From: Endozoicomonas sp. SCSIO W0465 | GTDB taxonomy: Bacteria; Pseudomonadota; Gammaproteobacteria; Pseudomonadales; Endozoicomonadaceae | NCBI RefSeq assembly: GCF_023716865.1 | Contig: NZ_CP092417.1 | Span: forward strand, 3,574,001 to 3,638,000 | Direction: 5' to 3' | DNA length: 64,000 nucleotides | Shown here: positions 7,829 to 16,034 of the stretch, piece by piece | How the letters are laid out: each line of letters begins with the position of its first letter | Numbering within the stretch: position 1 is the first letter of the stretch | Made by a program: the position numbers and the translations under genes | Notes under the pieces: model-generated | Seen by the model: the letters and a program-made list of their open reading frames with translations, nothing else | Database searches by the model: none | What the model was told of the DNA's origin: nothing

Positions 7829-9892
7829 CTATAAATTTGGAATATCATTAATGAATACTTTCCCTTTTTGCAACTTGAGGAGTTTATTATTTGTACTAAC
7901 ACCTTGTTTCGTAATATTAATAAGATCATCTAGTTTATTTGTTATTGCATCATTAGGTAGTAAAGCAGCACTTTCGGATTTACTTTTAACAACTGGCTTA
8001 TTGAAAGAAAATTGATCACGATATTCATTCAGTGCTGGAGCAATCTGTGATTTAGGAACTGGCGGCAATTGTTTCTCATCATCTAGAAATGCGCTACGTA
8101 AATTATATTTTATTGCTTCAGATTGTGTTTCATATGATGATCTTCGACTTGAATAAGTTTTATCCATTTCTAGCTGTCTCTTATTCTCTTCCTCTCTCGC
8201 TTTACGTCGTTCTTGTTGTCTCTTATTAAATTCTTCATCACTAAGCCCGCCTAACCACTCTGGAATCTTAGACCTCATCTTATCAAACAATTCTGGTAGA
8301 AAATCTGAAAACTCATATAAAGAATCAGCAATACCTTTGTAGATATTCTCAATCTCAGCACCAAATTTATCACCAAACAAACCAACAGCAGCAGCACCAG
8401 TTAACTCTATAATTCCCCCTAATGCGTCTAACAACATACCCCATGACATCGACAATGTGTTACTTACTGAATCTAGTAAACTCGATAGTAACATACCGCC
8501 CCATTTAACTAGATTGTCTTTTGTGAAATTCGATCTAACCCAGTTGAGCATATCTTCCCAAACAAAATCCCAGTTATCGACGAAAAACTTAATACTGTTA
8601 ACCCCTTCGATTCCGAAAACGGTAAGCTCTGAGATAAACCCACTGAAATAATTATTCATACTGGATATTGCTGTATCCCAAAATTCATCTGACAATTCTT
8701 GTGCTGTTTGTACCTGTTTATTACTCCTTCTAACAGCAGCGTGAAACCTTGTAAGAACATTAGCTTGTTCACCCAAAACAAACTCTGCTTGAGTAAGCCT
8801 CATCTGTGTTTCAGTGGATGCTTTTTGTACCAAATCCTGAACAATTTTTGCCCCTTCAGCACCTTCTATTAGACCCTGCTGTGCTTGGCCTGCAACATCA
8901 TTAATTACAGACATCAGACCACTTACAGCAGCTATCTGACGTTCACTATCCGATAGTGCCTTCCCCCTAATACGTTTATGTATCATTTGTTGTAGAAAAT
9001 CTGCTTGTTCACCAAAAACATCTAGACCTGCATTTATAGCATTGGTAATAGCTTGAGCTTGTGCTTCGGCATACCCTTTATTGATCAGAGCTTGAACTGT
9101 CCCCATACCGTCAAGCTTTTCAGAAGCTACACGTAATCCTTCCGATAACTCTCGTCGGGATTTACCTAGTACTTGGGACATTTCATTAAGCTCTTCGATG
9201 TACTCGCGGAGTCCCTGTCTTTGCTGAGCTTTTGTCATGGCGTCCCACAAACCATATGTCTTCTGGGTACTCATGTAATCTACTACTGTCTGTGCAAGTT
9301 CTTTGTTCTGGATATTTAACTGACCATTAGTAAGCTCCATTTCACGGAATGAACTCATCAAGTCGCCAAGAACCATAGGGGCAGTACTGCCAAAACCTGC
9401 TAGATATTCAGAGTTCTGTATTAGTACTGAACTGAAGTCATCTAAGTCCATACGACTACGAGCTGCTGCCTTAGATAATCCCAACATACCACCTTCTGCT
9501 CTCAATCCAGCCTCATTGACATTGATATACTGCTGAAGCTGTTCATTCATGTACTTATAAAGTTCAGTACCAGTTTGAATGATTAACTCAAATGCTGTGC
9601 CCATCGGACCGAACTGCCCTATCACAGAACCCAGTCCATTAGCTAAATCAGGGATAGCATTTGAGTTATTGAAACTCATAAAGTCACCAACAGTTTCTGA
9701 CAAAGAAGTAAAATCGAATGTTTGATTCGAGTTAGTAGAATTAATTCTATTCTTTATACCTTTTGAAGTATTAGAAGACCTAGATGAGTTACCAGTAACT
9801 AGTCTCATCTCATTTAATATTTGTTCTTGTATACCTAATAAATCATTTTGTGACTTAGACAAATCTACGAGCGCATTTACTAGTGCTGACAT
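7829..9892 (-). CDS. Tape-measure-like tail protein, 687 aa
   Basis: The protein is almost entirely helical with long Gln/Ala/Leu-rich stretches. It has a weakly hydrophobic segment near residues 85-115 (GLGSVIGQFGPMGTAFELII) and a second at about 470-520 (MLLSSLLDSV ... GAAAVGLFG), the pattern of tail tape measure proteins. These set tail length and are ejected with the DNA, and the hydrophobic segments may enter the host membrane. A highly charged coiled-coil run (KRQQERRKAREEENKRQLE) follows near residue 570. Its place between a T4-type baseplate gene and a hub-like gene fits the gene 26-51-27-29 order of T4-like phages, but length is short compared with many tape measures. The start ATG follows AAGGGAGTTAT. 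Confidence 0.6.
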   Translation of the reverse strand: MSALVNALVDLSKSQNDLLGIQEQILNEMRLVTGNSSRSSNTSKGIKNRINSTNSNQTFDFTSLSETVGDFMSFNNSNAIPDLANGLGSVIGQFGPMGTAFELIIQTGTELYKYMNEQLQQYINVNEAGLRAEGGMLGLSKAAARSRMDLDDFSSVLIQNSEYLAGFGSTAPMVLGDLMSSFREMELTNGQLNIQNKELAQTVVDYMSTQKTYGLWDAMTKAQQRQGLREYIEELNEMSQVLGKSRRELSEGLRVASEKLDGMGTVQALINKGYAEAQAQAITNAINAGLDVFGEQADFLQQMIHKRIRGKALSDSERQIAAVSGLMSVINDVAGQAQQGLIEGAEGAKIVQDLVQKASTETQMRLTQAEFVLGEQANVLTRFHAAVRRSNKQVQTAQELSDEFWDTAISSMNNYFSGFISELTVFGIEGVNSIKFFVDNWDFVWEDMLNWVRSNFTKDNLVKWGGMLLSSLLDSVSNTLSMSWGMLLDALGGIIELTGAAAVGLFGDKFGAEIENIYKGIADSLYEFSDFLPELFDKMRSKIPEWLGGLSDEEFNKRQQERRKAREEENKRQLEMDKTYSSRRSSYETQSEAIKYNLRSAFLDDEKQLPPVPKSQIAPALNEYRDQFSFNKPVVKSKSESAALLPNDAITNKLDDLINITKQGVSTNNKLLKLQKGKVFINDIPNL

Positions 9893-9901
9893 ATAACTCC
9901 C

Positions 9902-10111
9902 TTACTTATTCATCGAGTCATTCTCTTTTTTTATTTTTTTGTTGTAGGACTCAATAAGAGTCTTCCTTTGCTGAAATGGCATTTCCCACGCCTCAGTTGG
10001 TGATACATTTGGAAGATGAATAACCATATCATCAATATTTTTTTTAATTTCACCTGCCCTTTCATCTAACTCATTCAACGATATGCTGGCTTGCTCTGGG
10101 CTTTCTAGCAA
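9902..10111 (-). CDS. Small phage tail-block protein, 69 aa
   Basis: A 69-residue helical, acidic protein encoded between the T4-type baseplate gene and the tape-measure-like gene, with gaps of five and nine bases, so it belongs to the same operon. The first usable codon is TTG at 10111; no ATG lies in frame upstream. T4 places the small assembly gene 51 in a similar position, but no sequence identity to gp51 can be claimed. An assembly-chaperone role is inference from place and size. Confidence 0.5.
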   Translation of the reverse strand: MLESPEQASISLNELDERAGEIKKNIDDMVIHLPNVSPTEAWEMPFQQRKTLIESYNKKIKKENDSMNK

Positions 10112-10116
10112 ACCAG

Positions 10117-10965
10117 CTATGAAAAAGCCTGAGGGTTATAGAAGTTTGCTTTTTGATCCCACTCATAAGAGCATTTATGACATGCAAGCTCTAACACCTT
10201 GGGAATACCTAACTCAGCTAATGGCTCTAAAGCCTTATTAATAGCTTTAGTATCACTAGATGGTAACTGCATCAAAAAACTTTTTATTTCTTTAGCATCA
10301 TACACTTTTGTTAATCTTTCATCTGGCAACTCTATGTTCTCAATAGAGTCAAACATGATTTCTAACTCCATTTGACACAATTCATTTCCTATGTTTTTTA
10401 TATTTTTCATCACCTCTTCAGGTGGCAACGAGTTAAGAACCTCTTCATTCGCTGCAAGACTGGTCAATGCCATCTTCTTTTTGAATCCATAGGCTAAGCT
10501 TTTTAGTGTATTAGGCTTTAGCTGCAAAACAACACCGCTACTTAATGGAATCTTGTACTTCTCTTTATCTTCAATGGTCAATGGTAGTATTCTATCTACA
10601 AGATTCTGAATATCTCTTGTATGAAGTCCATCTTGCCCACATTCCGGACATTGAACATTAAGATTGTAATCTTTCTGCCTAGATGCTAATCGAATAGCTA
10701 AAAGTATTGCTTCTGCATCAGCAGCTGATAATACCCATGCATTTTTTACGTTAGGACAACAAGATTCGATTACTTCAGAAACCCCTGTTCCATTCAATAG
10801 CTTTGTAGGGTTTGAAAGTGTTAGCTCATCTCTAGCCGTTAAAGCTCTTACTGAAACTAATGGTTCAATCGTTTTAAATTCAACATCAACATCTGTATAC
10901 CAGATTCCGCCACTTGGTAACAAAACATCTTCAGAAGTACTTGTATGGTAATTGGATAAAGACAT
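10117..10965 (-). CDS. T4-type baseplate protein (gp26/PF12322-like)
   Basis: Residues about 38-110 match the T4 bacteriophage base-plate family: a VRALTARDELTLSNPTKLL opening, a VIESCCPNVKNAWVLSAAD block and AIRLASRQKDY followed by CPECG. In these phages the protein is needed for assembly of the central baseplate hub. A first zinc-knuckle CPEC sits near residue 110 and a second CHKC near residue 266, close to the C terminus; together they may bind one metal. Length (282 aa) is in the family range. Its ATG overlaps the stop of the upstream HTH gene in TAATG and follows GGAGGGAGGT, a very strong ribosome site, so it should be translated efficiently. This is the best phage marker in the window. 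Confidence 0.75.
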   Translation of the reverse strand: MSLSNYHTSTSEDVLLPSGGIWYTDVDVEFKTIEPLVSVRALTARDELTLSNPTKLLNGTGVSEVIESCCPNVKNAWVLSAADAEAILLAIRLASRQKDYNLNVQCPECGQDGLHTRDIQNLVDRILPLTIEDKEKYKIPLSSGVVLQLKPNTLKSLAYGFKKKMALTSLAANEEVLNSLPPEEVMKNIKNIGNELCQMELEIMFDSIENIELPDERLTKVYDAKEIKSFLMQLPSSDTKAINKALEPLAELGIPKVLELACHKCSYEWDQKANFYNPQAFS

Positions 10966-11135
10966 TAATCACCTCCCTCCTGTACAATACGGTCAATAGT
11001 GCTTACTGAAACATTAAATTTCTTTGCAATATCGACCTTCATATAGCCATGATTTACTAATTCTCTAACTGCCTGCCTTTCACTTGTATTAAGAAGCACG
11101 TTCTTCTTTCGTTTACGTAGCTCTTTTGTTTCCAT
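10965..11135 (-). CDS. Small helix-turn-helix protein, 56 aa
   Basis: The reading frame runs from ATG 11135-11133 to TAA 10967-10965, below common ORF cut-offs. Residues 17-51 (TSERQAVRELVNHGYMKVDI ... FNVSVSTIDRIV) form a resolvase/Hin-type helix-turn-helix with the usual A-x3-F-x-V-S-x-x-T-I recognition segment. An AGGGAG ribosome site precedes it. The stop overlaps the ATG of the T4-type baseplate gene, so translation of the two is coupled. It may be a small regulator of the tail operon. A similar helix-turn-helix occurs in the 202-aa protein at 22442 and at the C terminus of the protein at 12200, suggesting a small family of such regulators in this element. Confidence 0.6.
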   Translation of the reverse strand: METKELRKRKKNVLLNTSERQAVRELVNHGYMKVDIAKKFNVSVSTIDRIVQEGGD

Positions 11136-11372
11136 ACCATGTCTCCCTATAAAGCCAATTTATATACAGTATTTATTGATGCAAATACAGGGATGGGGTG
11201 ATGGGTGTCTGCGGTGATGCTGTGATAGGTGTCTGCGGTGATTGGAATGGATGAGGTTTAAAGTACTGATACTGATATAGCATGTTATGTAAGGGGATTT
11301 AGAGAATGACTAAGGGTAAATAAACCCCTTTCGTGAGAATTGAAAACAGATGCATGAATACAGATAACGTCA
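11136..11372. other. Intergenic region with 16-bp direct repeat
   Basis: No gene is seen. GGTGTCTGCGGTGAT occurs twice, near 11206 and 11230, separated by nine bases. The region lies upstream of the minus-strand baseplate operon and may hold its promoter, though no clear -35/-10 pair is picked out. Confidence 0.4.
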
Positions 11373-11852
11373 TCATCGTCTTTTAATATTATGATACATC
11401 GGGTTCTGGGACATCATTTGTTGTACTTGTACATCTAACATCTTCTGATCATGCATTTGAATTTTAGTACTATCAATATCTTTCTTAATAGCTTTTGCAG
11501 CTTCAGTTGATATCTTAAATTTTGGAGTATCTTCAGACATCCATAACGGTATAGTACGGATTACACTATAACCTGAATAATGCAGCTCTTGTTTGAACTG
11601 ATGCTCTGGGAACATATCTCTTGGATCTGCACTTATAGTAAACCTGATAGCTATTACTTGATCTGCATTTTTTATTTTTGCATGTAGAACTTCATTAACT
11701 AAATCATTCCGTAGTAATTCATTAAGCTCTTTCTTAGACATATCTTTCAGAAACTTGTAATCAATAGGTATAGTTAGTTCATCTAGAGTTTTGATTGGAT
11801 TATCAGTTTTAATAATGAAAAGATAATTTCTAGGGATCTGTTTTTTATGCAT
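11373..11852 (-). CDS. Hypothetical phage protein, 159 aa
   Basis: The ATG at 11852 follows TTGGAGTTAAAAAA, a proper ribosome site, and opens MHKKQIPRNYLFIIKTD. A longer reading frame from 11948 overlaps the upstream gene and lacks a site, so the shorter form is chosen. The protein is alpha/beta with a lysine-rich helical tail and no recognised motif. It overlaps the control region of the 61-aa gene by a few bases and is the last gene of a leftward four-gene group (12200, 12035, 11857, 11373). Confidence 0.5.
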   Translation of the reverse strand: MHKKQIPRNYLFIIKTDNPIKTLDELTIPIDYKFLKDMSKKELNELLRNDLVNEVLHAKIKNADQVIAIRFTISADPRDMFPEHQFKQELHYSGYSVIRTIPLWMSEDTPKFKISTEAAKAIKKDIDSTKIQMHDQKMLDVQVQQMMSQNPMYHNIKRR

Positions 11853-11856
11853 TTTT

Positions 11857-12042
11857 TTAACTCCAAGTGATATAGCCGAGATTCTCAAGTCTATTAAAAG
11901 CTTGTATTGACTCCAAGAGAAACTTAGAACGGGACTTCTTCTGGACATTAAAGCCTATAGAACGCTCAATCTTAGGTTCATCATTATTATTCATGAAATC
12001 ATCTTTCGCCTTTTTAAAAAATTCTTCCATATCATCAATCAT
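11857..12042 (-). CDS. Small acidic protein, 61 aa
   Basis: The ATG at 12042 overlaps the TGA of the 44-aa gene upstream (12035-12037), and the stop lies five bases before the ATG of the next gene, indicating translational coupling within an operon. The peptide starts MIDDMEEFFKKAKDDF and is amphipathic and helical; function unknown. Confidence 0.5.
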   Translation of the reverse strand: MIDDMEEFFKKAKDDFMNNNDEPKIERSIGFNVQKKSRSKFLLESIQAFNRLENLGYITWS

Positions 12043-12169
12043 TTCTTGTACTCCCTAATTCTCTAACTTCTCTTATCCACCCACGAACAAGCTCATCTAT
12101 CTTATGTTGTGGTGTTCCATTTTCTTTCAATTTAAATATCATTAGACGAAGACGTTCAATTTCTTGCAT
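12035..12169 (-). CDS. Very small helical protein, 44 aa
   Basis: ATG at 12169 follows GGAGGGG with a nine-base spacer; the frame ends with TGA at 12035-12037, overlapping the next start. The peptide MQEIERLRLMIFKLKENG... is a charged helix and a plausible small regulatory or assembly peptide. Its strong ribosome site and stop/start overlap with the next gene support it as real despite its size. Confidence 0.5.
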   Translation of the reverse strand: MQEIERLRLMIFKLKENGTPQHKIDELVRGWIREVRELGSTRND

Positions 12170-12199
12170 TTCATTTAACCCCTCCTGTAATTGCCATAT

Positions 12200-12895
12200 T
12201 TATAACTTGCCTTCCTTCTTAAATTTATCTCTTAGTCTTTTCATGGTGCTTCTATTCTTTCCATATAGTTTTGCTAGTTGTGAATCCTTTGCACCTTTTT
12301 TCATGTAACCAAGTATTTCTGCTCTATGATCATCAGTAAACCTACCTGTCACCTTCTTATCTGTTTTAGCCTTAGACATTTGAATACTAATGTTGGTATC
12401 TAATGTATTATCAATAACTACGAACTCTAAGAAATCTGATTCTTTTTGGTTATGTGAATTAGTATCAAATAAATCATCTTGTGTTACACGTCTAATACTC
12501 CCATCTGCAAGATGTAATTCAAATACTAATATCTGCTTATCATATGCAGCCATCCAGCAACCAATAGCTTTCTTACCTTTACCTCCATTAATGTCTTTAG
12601 TTACTGTTCCAGAAACAACAACAACATTTTCATAATGTGATTTGTAGAATAATTGTGTGCTTTTTAGTCTTCCTTTAAAACCATAAGACCAAGCACCTAG
12701 AATTGTATTAAGCCTGTCATTTTTTAATTCAGTGGTTGTATTAACATAGAGCGTTGTTGTTTCATCTAATAACGGAACACCATCTATTCCTATTGTTAAA
12801 TTAATAAAACCTGTGATTGTATCCTTTCTGTATGTATGACCATTAATTTCTGTATCATCTGCGTTGATGTATAGCTTGGTAGTAAATCGTTGCAT
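12200..12895 (-). CDS. Unknown protein with C-terminal HTH segment, 231 aa
   Basis: A 231-residue protein. The N-terminal 150 residues look beta-rich (strings such as NVVVVSGTVTKDI and KQILVFELHLADG) without a recognised family. The last 50 residues (FTDDHRAEILGYMKKGAKDSQLAKLYGKNRSTMKRL) read as a helix-turn-helix, with a lysine-rich tail. It may be a DNA-binding regulator with a ligand or oligomerisation domain; the promoter region on its 5' side is the long non-coding stretch up to 13700. A weak AG-rich site precedes the ATG. First gene of the leftward group. Confidence 0.5.
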   Translation of the reverse strand: MQRFTTKLYINADDTEINGHTYRKDTITGFINLTIGIDGVPLLDETTTLYVNTTTELKNDRLNTILGAWSYGFKGRLKSTQLFYKSHYENVVVVSGTVTKDINGGKGKKAIGCWMAAYDKQILVFELHLADGSIRRVTQDDLFDTNSHNQKESDFLEFVVIDNTLDTNISIQMSKAKTDKKVTGRFTDDHRAEILGYMKKGAKDSQLAKLYGKNRSTMKRLRDKFKKEGKL

Positions 12896-13700
12896 TATTG
12901 CTCTCCCTGATTAGCTTTGCCGTTGCGTTCTATTGTATTTAATAGAAAACAACAAAAGTTGCTTATAATGCGCTTTTTTTGTTGCGTAGTTTATTAAAAC
13001 AATTTTCATGCTCGAGTAATTCATGAGGGTTATTGGTTAGAAAATGATCTTGGGAGTTAGTGGCTTGCTGGAGTGTTGGCATAGAAAAGCAACCCATTTT
13101 CCGCTGGGATGTGATTGGCTGGGATGTATACCTAAATGCCTATAGCCCTACGTAAATGAGGATCTGGGGAGTATTGGCATAGAAACGCAACACTTTTTCC
13201 GCCGCTAGTTACTTACATAATAGTAGCGTTGCGTCCACTCCTTCTTGTATTACTTCCAGTAATCAATCACTCGCAGCTCACTGCTCCATTGGCCTCTGCC
13301 CTCACTTCGTTATGCCCACCACACCTGAGGCCAATACAACAAAGAACTGGAAGCGACAGCGTTAGTATTTGCCCTTCGGACTGCAATCCCTTTGGGATCA
13401 CATCCCAGCAGAACACACTTCCCATTTCTTATTTGTTTGTTGGATGTACATATCTAGGTAATTGTTCAGGGTCAGGTAGCTTCGCTGAGATGTTAGGTTC
13501 CGTAGAATTTTCCGCTTGTGCTGCACGAAACTTTACGATGTAGCTGCCGCAAAAAAATACATACAGAACGCAGTGACAAGATCACTGCTGACACAAAAAA
13601 TGAAAATAAGCAATTCACGCAATGCACCACTAATTTCCACGTCTTCAATACGACCAGCTAGTTAGATATACTACCCAACAAATCAGAGTCTGGTGTACTA
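12896..13700. other. 800-bp non-coding region with direct and palindromic repeats
   Basis: No supported gene. It contains an imperfect direct repeat TTGGCATAGAAAMGCAAC at 13076-13093 and 13174-13191, each followed by a TTTTCCGC-type sequence. It also holds one copy of the palindromic element at 13566. A plus-strand frame (13229-13543) is open but has no ribosome site and a composition unlike a protein. The region separates divergent genes and probably contains both promoters. Confidence 0.5.
13566..13592. repeat. Palindromic element, intergenic copy
   Basis: GAACGCAGTGA, four or five bases, then TCACTGCTGAC. The arms GCAGTGA and TCACTGC are perfect inverted repeats. The same 27-bp element, plus similar flanks, occurs inside two coding regions at 17999 and 21830. 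Confidence 0.7.
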
Positions 13701-14651
13701 ATGGAATACAAATTAACAATTGTTCAAAATGCAATTGATAGTCTTAATGAGTCATTATCGAAATTTGAACAAGGACAAAATGGTGATATAAAAGCACATA
13801 AGTTCGCTATCTTACATATGGCGCATTTTGTTGAACTTACGCTCAAGTATTCTGTACAGAAGTACACTCCGCACTTAGTCTATAGCGATGTATATAGAAA
13901 TCTTAATAAAAGTAAATTTAAAACAGAACATGGTATAGATAACCTTAATATTGTAGAAGCTTATGAAAAACTAGCTTCCAATGGGTATGAATTCAATAAA
14001 TTGCTTAAGAACAGTCGTCCTCACACAATAACGGTATCTGATGCAGTTGAAATCAACAAATGCCACAAATGCACAAAAACAGGTGTTTTATTTTTAGATT
14101 CAGAACTTGAAGACTGTATAGATTCAATAAAAGACTTACGAAATGATATCGAACACTTTGATTTCTCTTTCAACCCAAAAGAAGTGAGGCTTAAACTGGG
14201 TTATTTGATAAGGGAAATCACACCATTTATAGACTGTATGGATCTATATGATATGGATTTGGCGTTAAATGAGGATCGTCAAGAAGTATTTGAGACCCTT
14301 TCAGATGAGTATGAGCAGAATCTGAAGGAAGCACAAATATTATTGAAAGGTAAGATAGATAAACATAGTGAACTATGTCGAGGGGTGAGTCCTAAAGATC
14401 GTATGATCGACTCTCATCTATACGAATTTACAAGCTATGACTGTCCAGAATGCAATCAGAAAGGTATGTTAGTACAAGATGATGAATCTGATAGCGGTTT
14501 TAGGTGTGTATTTTGTGAAAATGAGGATTCATTAGAAATAGAGTACAAATGTGACAGGTGTGAATCTTGGACACCTCAGTTTTTTCTATCAACTGTAGGC
14601 GAAATGACTGTCTGTGAGAATTGTCACCCTGAGAACTGGATGGGTGATTGA
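13701..14651 (+). CDS. HEPN-like protein with C-terminal zinc ribbons, 316 aa
   Basis: The N-terminal two thirds are helical. LRNDIEHFDF at residues 146-155 contains R-x4-H (Arg147, His152), the motif of HEPN-domain RNases and related proteins. A first cysteine pair CHKC lies at 121-124. The C-terminal third carries four further CxxC pairs (248-251, 269-272, 284-287, 305-308), enough for two zinc ribbons. HEPN proteins often act as toxins or abortive-infection RNases, while others are catalytically silent scaffolds; the RNase reading is inference. The gene stands alone on its strand between the divergent minus-strand gene at 12200 and a terminator, and has no adjacent MNT-type antitoxin, which weakens a classical HEPN-MNT pair. 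Confidence 0.55.
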   Translation: MEYKLTIVQNAIDSLNESLSKFEQGQNGDIKAHKFAILHMAHFVELTLKYSVQKYTPHLVYSDVYRNLNKSKFKTEHGIDNLNIVEAYEKLASNGYEFNKLLKNSRPHTITVSDAVEINKCHKCTKTGVLFLDSELEDCIDSIKDLRNDIEHFDFSFNPKEVRLKLGYLIREITPFIDCMDLYDMDLALNEDRQEVFETLSDEYEQNLKEAQILLKGKIDKHSELCRGVSPKDRMIDSHLYEFTSYDCPECNQKGMLVQDDESDSGFRCVFCENEDSLEIEYKCDRCESWTPQFFLSTVGEMTVCENCHPENWMGD

Positions 14652-14671
14652 AAATTTTGAGCCATAAACGC

Positions 14672-14694
14672 AAAAAAGGGGGCTACGCCCCCCC
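14672..14694 (-). terminator. Rho-independent terminator, minus strand
   Basis: Read on the minus strand, a stem GGGGGC-GTA-GCCCCC is followed directly by TTTTTT. It lies just past the extended end (14717) of the leftward gene that starts at 15294. On the plus strand the U-run is poor, so it serves the minus-strand gene mainly. Confidence 0.7.
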
Positions 14695-14716
14695 CTATTT
14701 GGTGATAATACTTAAA

Positions 14717-14833
14717 TTATTCCTCCGATCCTGGAATATATACTTTAAACTTACAAGGATCAAAATCCTCTGCAAAAACATCAACATGAGTTACTTCCAA
14801 ACTTTCATCTTCTTCATTAAGAATTGATAAATT
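14717..14833 (-). other. Open -1 frame extending the preceding gene
   Basis: This frame encodes LSILNEEDESLEVTHVDVF and ends PGSEE before TAA at 14717-14719. It has no ATG, GTG or TTG start and no ribosome site, but its acidic composition matches the body of the upstream protein, so it is read as its displaced C terminus. Confidence 0.5.
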
Positions 14834-15294
14834 TTACTCATAGTTTCATTTTTTGAAATATACTTTACAGCGTCCATAATTGACTGAAGGAAATTTTCGA
14901 TTTCTTCGTAATCTTTAGGGTCATCTGTACCAAATGTTTGCAACCGATCCAATTCAACAAAATGATAAAGATAAAGTACTTCACAAATGCTTAATTCACA
15001 TTCTTCCTGTACTGTATCAATGTCATATCCATGCAAAAAAGCAGAAATAGCCAAAGAACTGGTATCCTTATCAACATACCAATATTCAACATCATCATTT
15101 TTATAACAAAGTAATGACCCCCTATTCAGATGTGAAATCAAAAAACTAAGCTCGGAATATTTGATGAGATGTTTAAATTGAACATCATCTGGTGACATAC
15201 CATTTTTTAAGTCTTTATATGCACCTGCAAGTTTTGATACATGCACATCATCTGTATAATCAACATCAGCTGAAATAATAGTAAAACTAGACAT
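14791..15294 (-). CDS. Hypothetical protein, 167 aa, probably frameshifted near its C terminus
   Basis: The frame opens at ATG 15294 and encodes a soluble acidic, helical protein of unknown family. It ends with MKKMKVWK, a basic tail unlike the rest. In the -1 frame the same DNA reads NEEDESLEVTHVDVFAEDFD and continues 30 more residues to TAA at 14717, with no start of its own and directly before a terminator. A one-base slip between about 14820 and 14834 would join the two frames, giving about 190 residues. Whether this is a mutation, a programmed shift or a sequencing error cannot be told here. Confidence 0.55.
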   Translation of the reverse strand: MSSFTIISADVDYTDDVHVSKLAGAYKDLKNGMSPDDVQFKHLIKYSELSFLISHLNRGSLLCYKNDDVEYWYVDKDTSSLAISAFLHGYDIDTVQEECELSICEVLYLYHFVELDRLQTFGTDDPKDYEEIENFLQSIMDAVKYISKNETMSKIYQFLMKKMKVWK

Positions 15295-15364
15295 ATTGAA
15301 CCCCTATAATATAGAGCCCTAAATTAATAGGGCTATTAGTTTTGAAAATTATAATTATTGAATC

Positions 15365-15688
15365 TTATTTTTTACGATTTGCAGCGATTTCACGTGTTTT
15401 TTGAAATGCACGTTCAATATTGGTATCAAATGTTCCGTCATCAATACGCTCTTGAATTGCAACCCTTGCTTGATCCTCAGTAAATTGATCAGCAGGAACT
15501 ACATATTTCTTATCACCTTGCTCATTTACTTCCAGAATGAAAACCCCATATTTGACCCAAGCGTACAGATCATTACCCTTTACCTGTACATGTGGCTTTG
15601 CAATATTGCGCTTATCCTGAATTGTAAGCTCCTTTTTGTTTACACGAACATTGTTTACAGTTTTAGCGATATCGAAGAAATTACCCAT
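15365..15688 (-). CDS. Small protein, paralogue of the gene at 17378; 107 aa
   Basis: The C-terminal 65 residues align with the 115-aa protein at 17378: KYGVFILEVNEQGD with RFGVTPIQINEDGD, VVPAD with IVPAD, and GTFDTNIERAF with GTFDSAIQDVY. Both end in a lysine-rich tail. No known family is recognised. The two genes flank the ArdA and ArdB/KlcA genes and point away from them and from each other. A GGGAGTTCATC-type site precedes the ATG. A role in the same counter-defence or transfer module is inferred from place only. Confidence 0.55.
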   Translation of the reverse strand: MGNFFDIAKTVNNVRVNKKELTIQDKRNIAKPHVQVKGNDLYAWVKYGVFILEVNEQGDKKYVVPADQFTEDQARVAIQERIDDGTFDTNIERAFQKTREIAANRKK

Positions 15689-16034
15689 GATGAACTCCCA
15701 ATATATAGTTTTACTTTTTTAGACTGGTCAGAAAGACCTAGACGCTATGTGCAGTTATGAACGTTTGTTCTCTCTGCATTCGTAATATGGCGGGAGACCT
15801 CTAAAATTTGCGCCAGTACCTCAAAAAAAATTATAAAAACTTATATTCCTGCATATATCAGATTATTGAGGAATTTATCTCGTAAAAATAACCACATAAA
15901 GAATATACATCTATACGAGGCACTTACCCCTGAACATAAACACAATAGAAATTCTTTATCGTTCAATTATTGAACAATTCTGAGCATGACATTACCTTAC
16001 ATAACTGACATGTGTCGTACAGATAGGGTAAGTC
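15689..16034. promoter_or_regulatory. Divergent intergenic region with GTTCAAT-T-ATTGAAC palindrome
   Basis: The region separates the leftward small gene (15688) and ardA-like (16035). A perfect 15-bp palindrome GTTCAAT-T-ATTGAAC sits at 15961-15975, about 60 bases before the ardA start, and could be an operator. Poly-A tracts occur near 15825. No gene is seen. Confidence 0.4.

Noticed and set aside
13229..13543. 104-codon open frame on the plus strand
   Set aside because: No ribosome site, Pro/Cys/Ser-rich composition unlike neighbouring proteins, and it spans repeat sequence; treated as chance.
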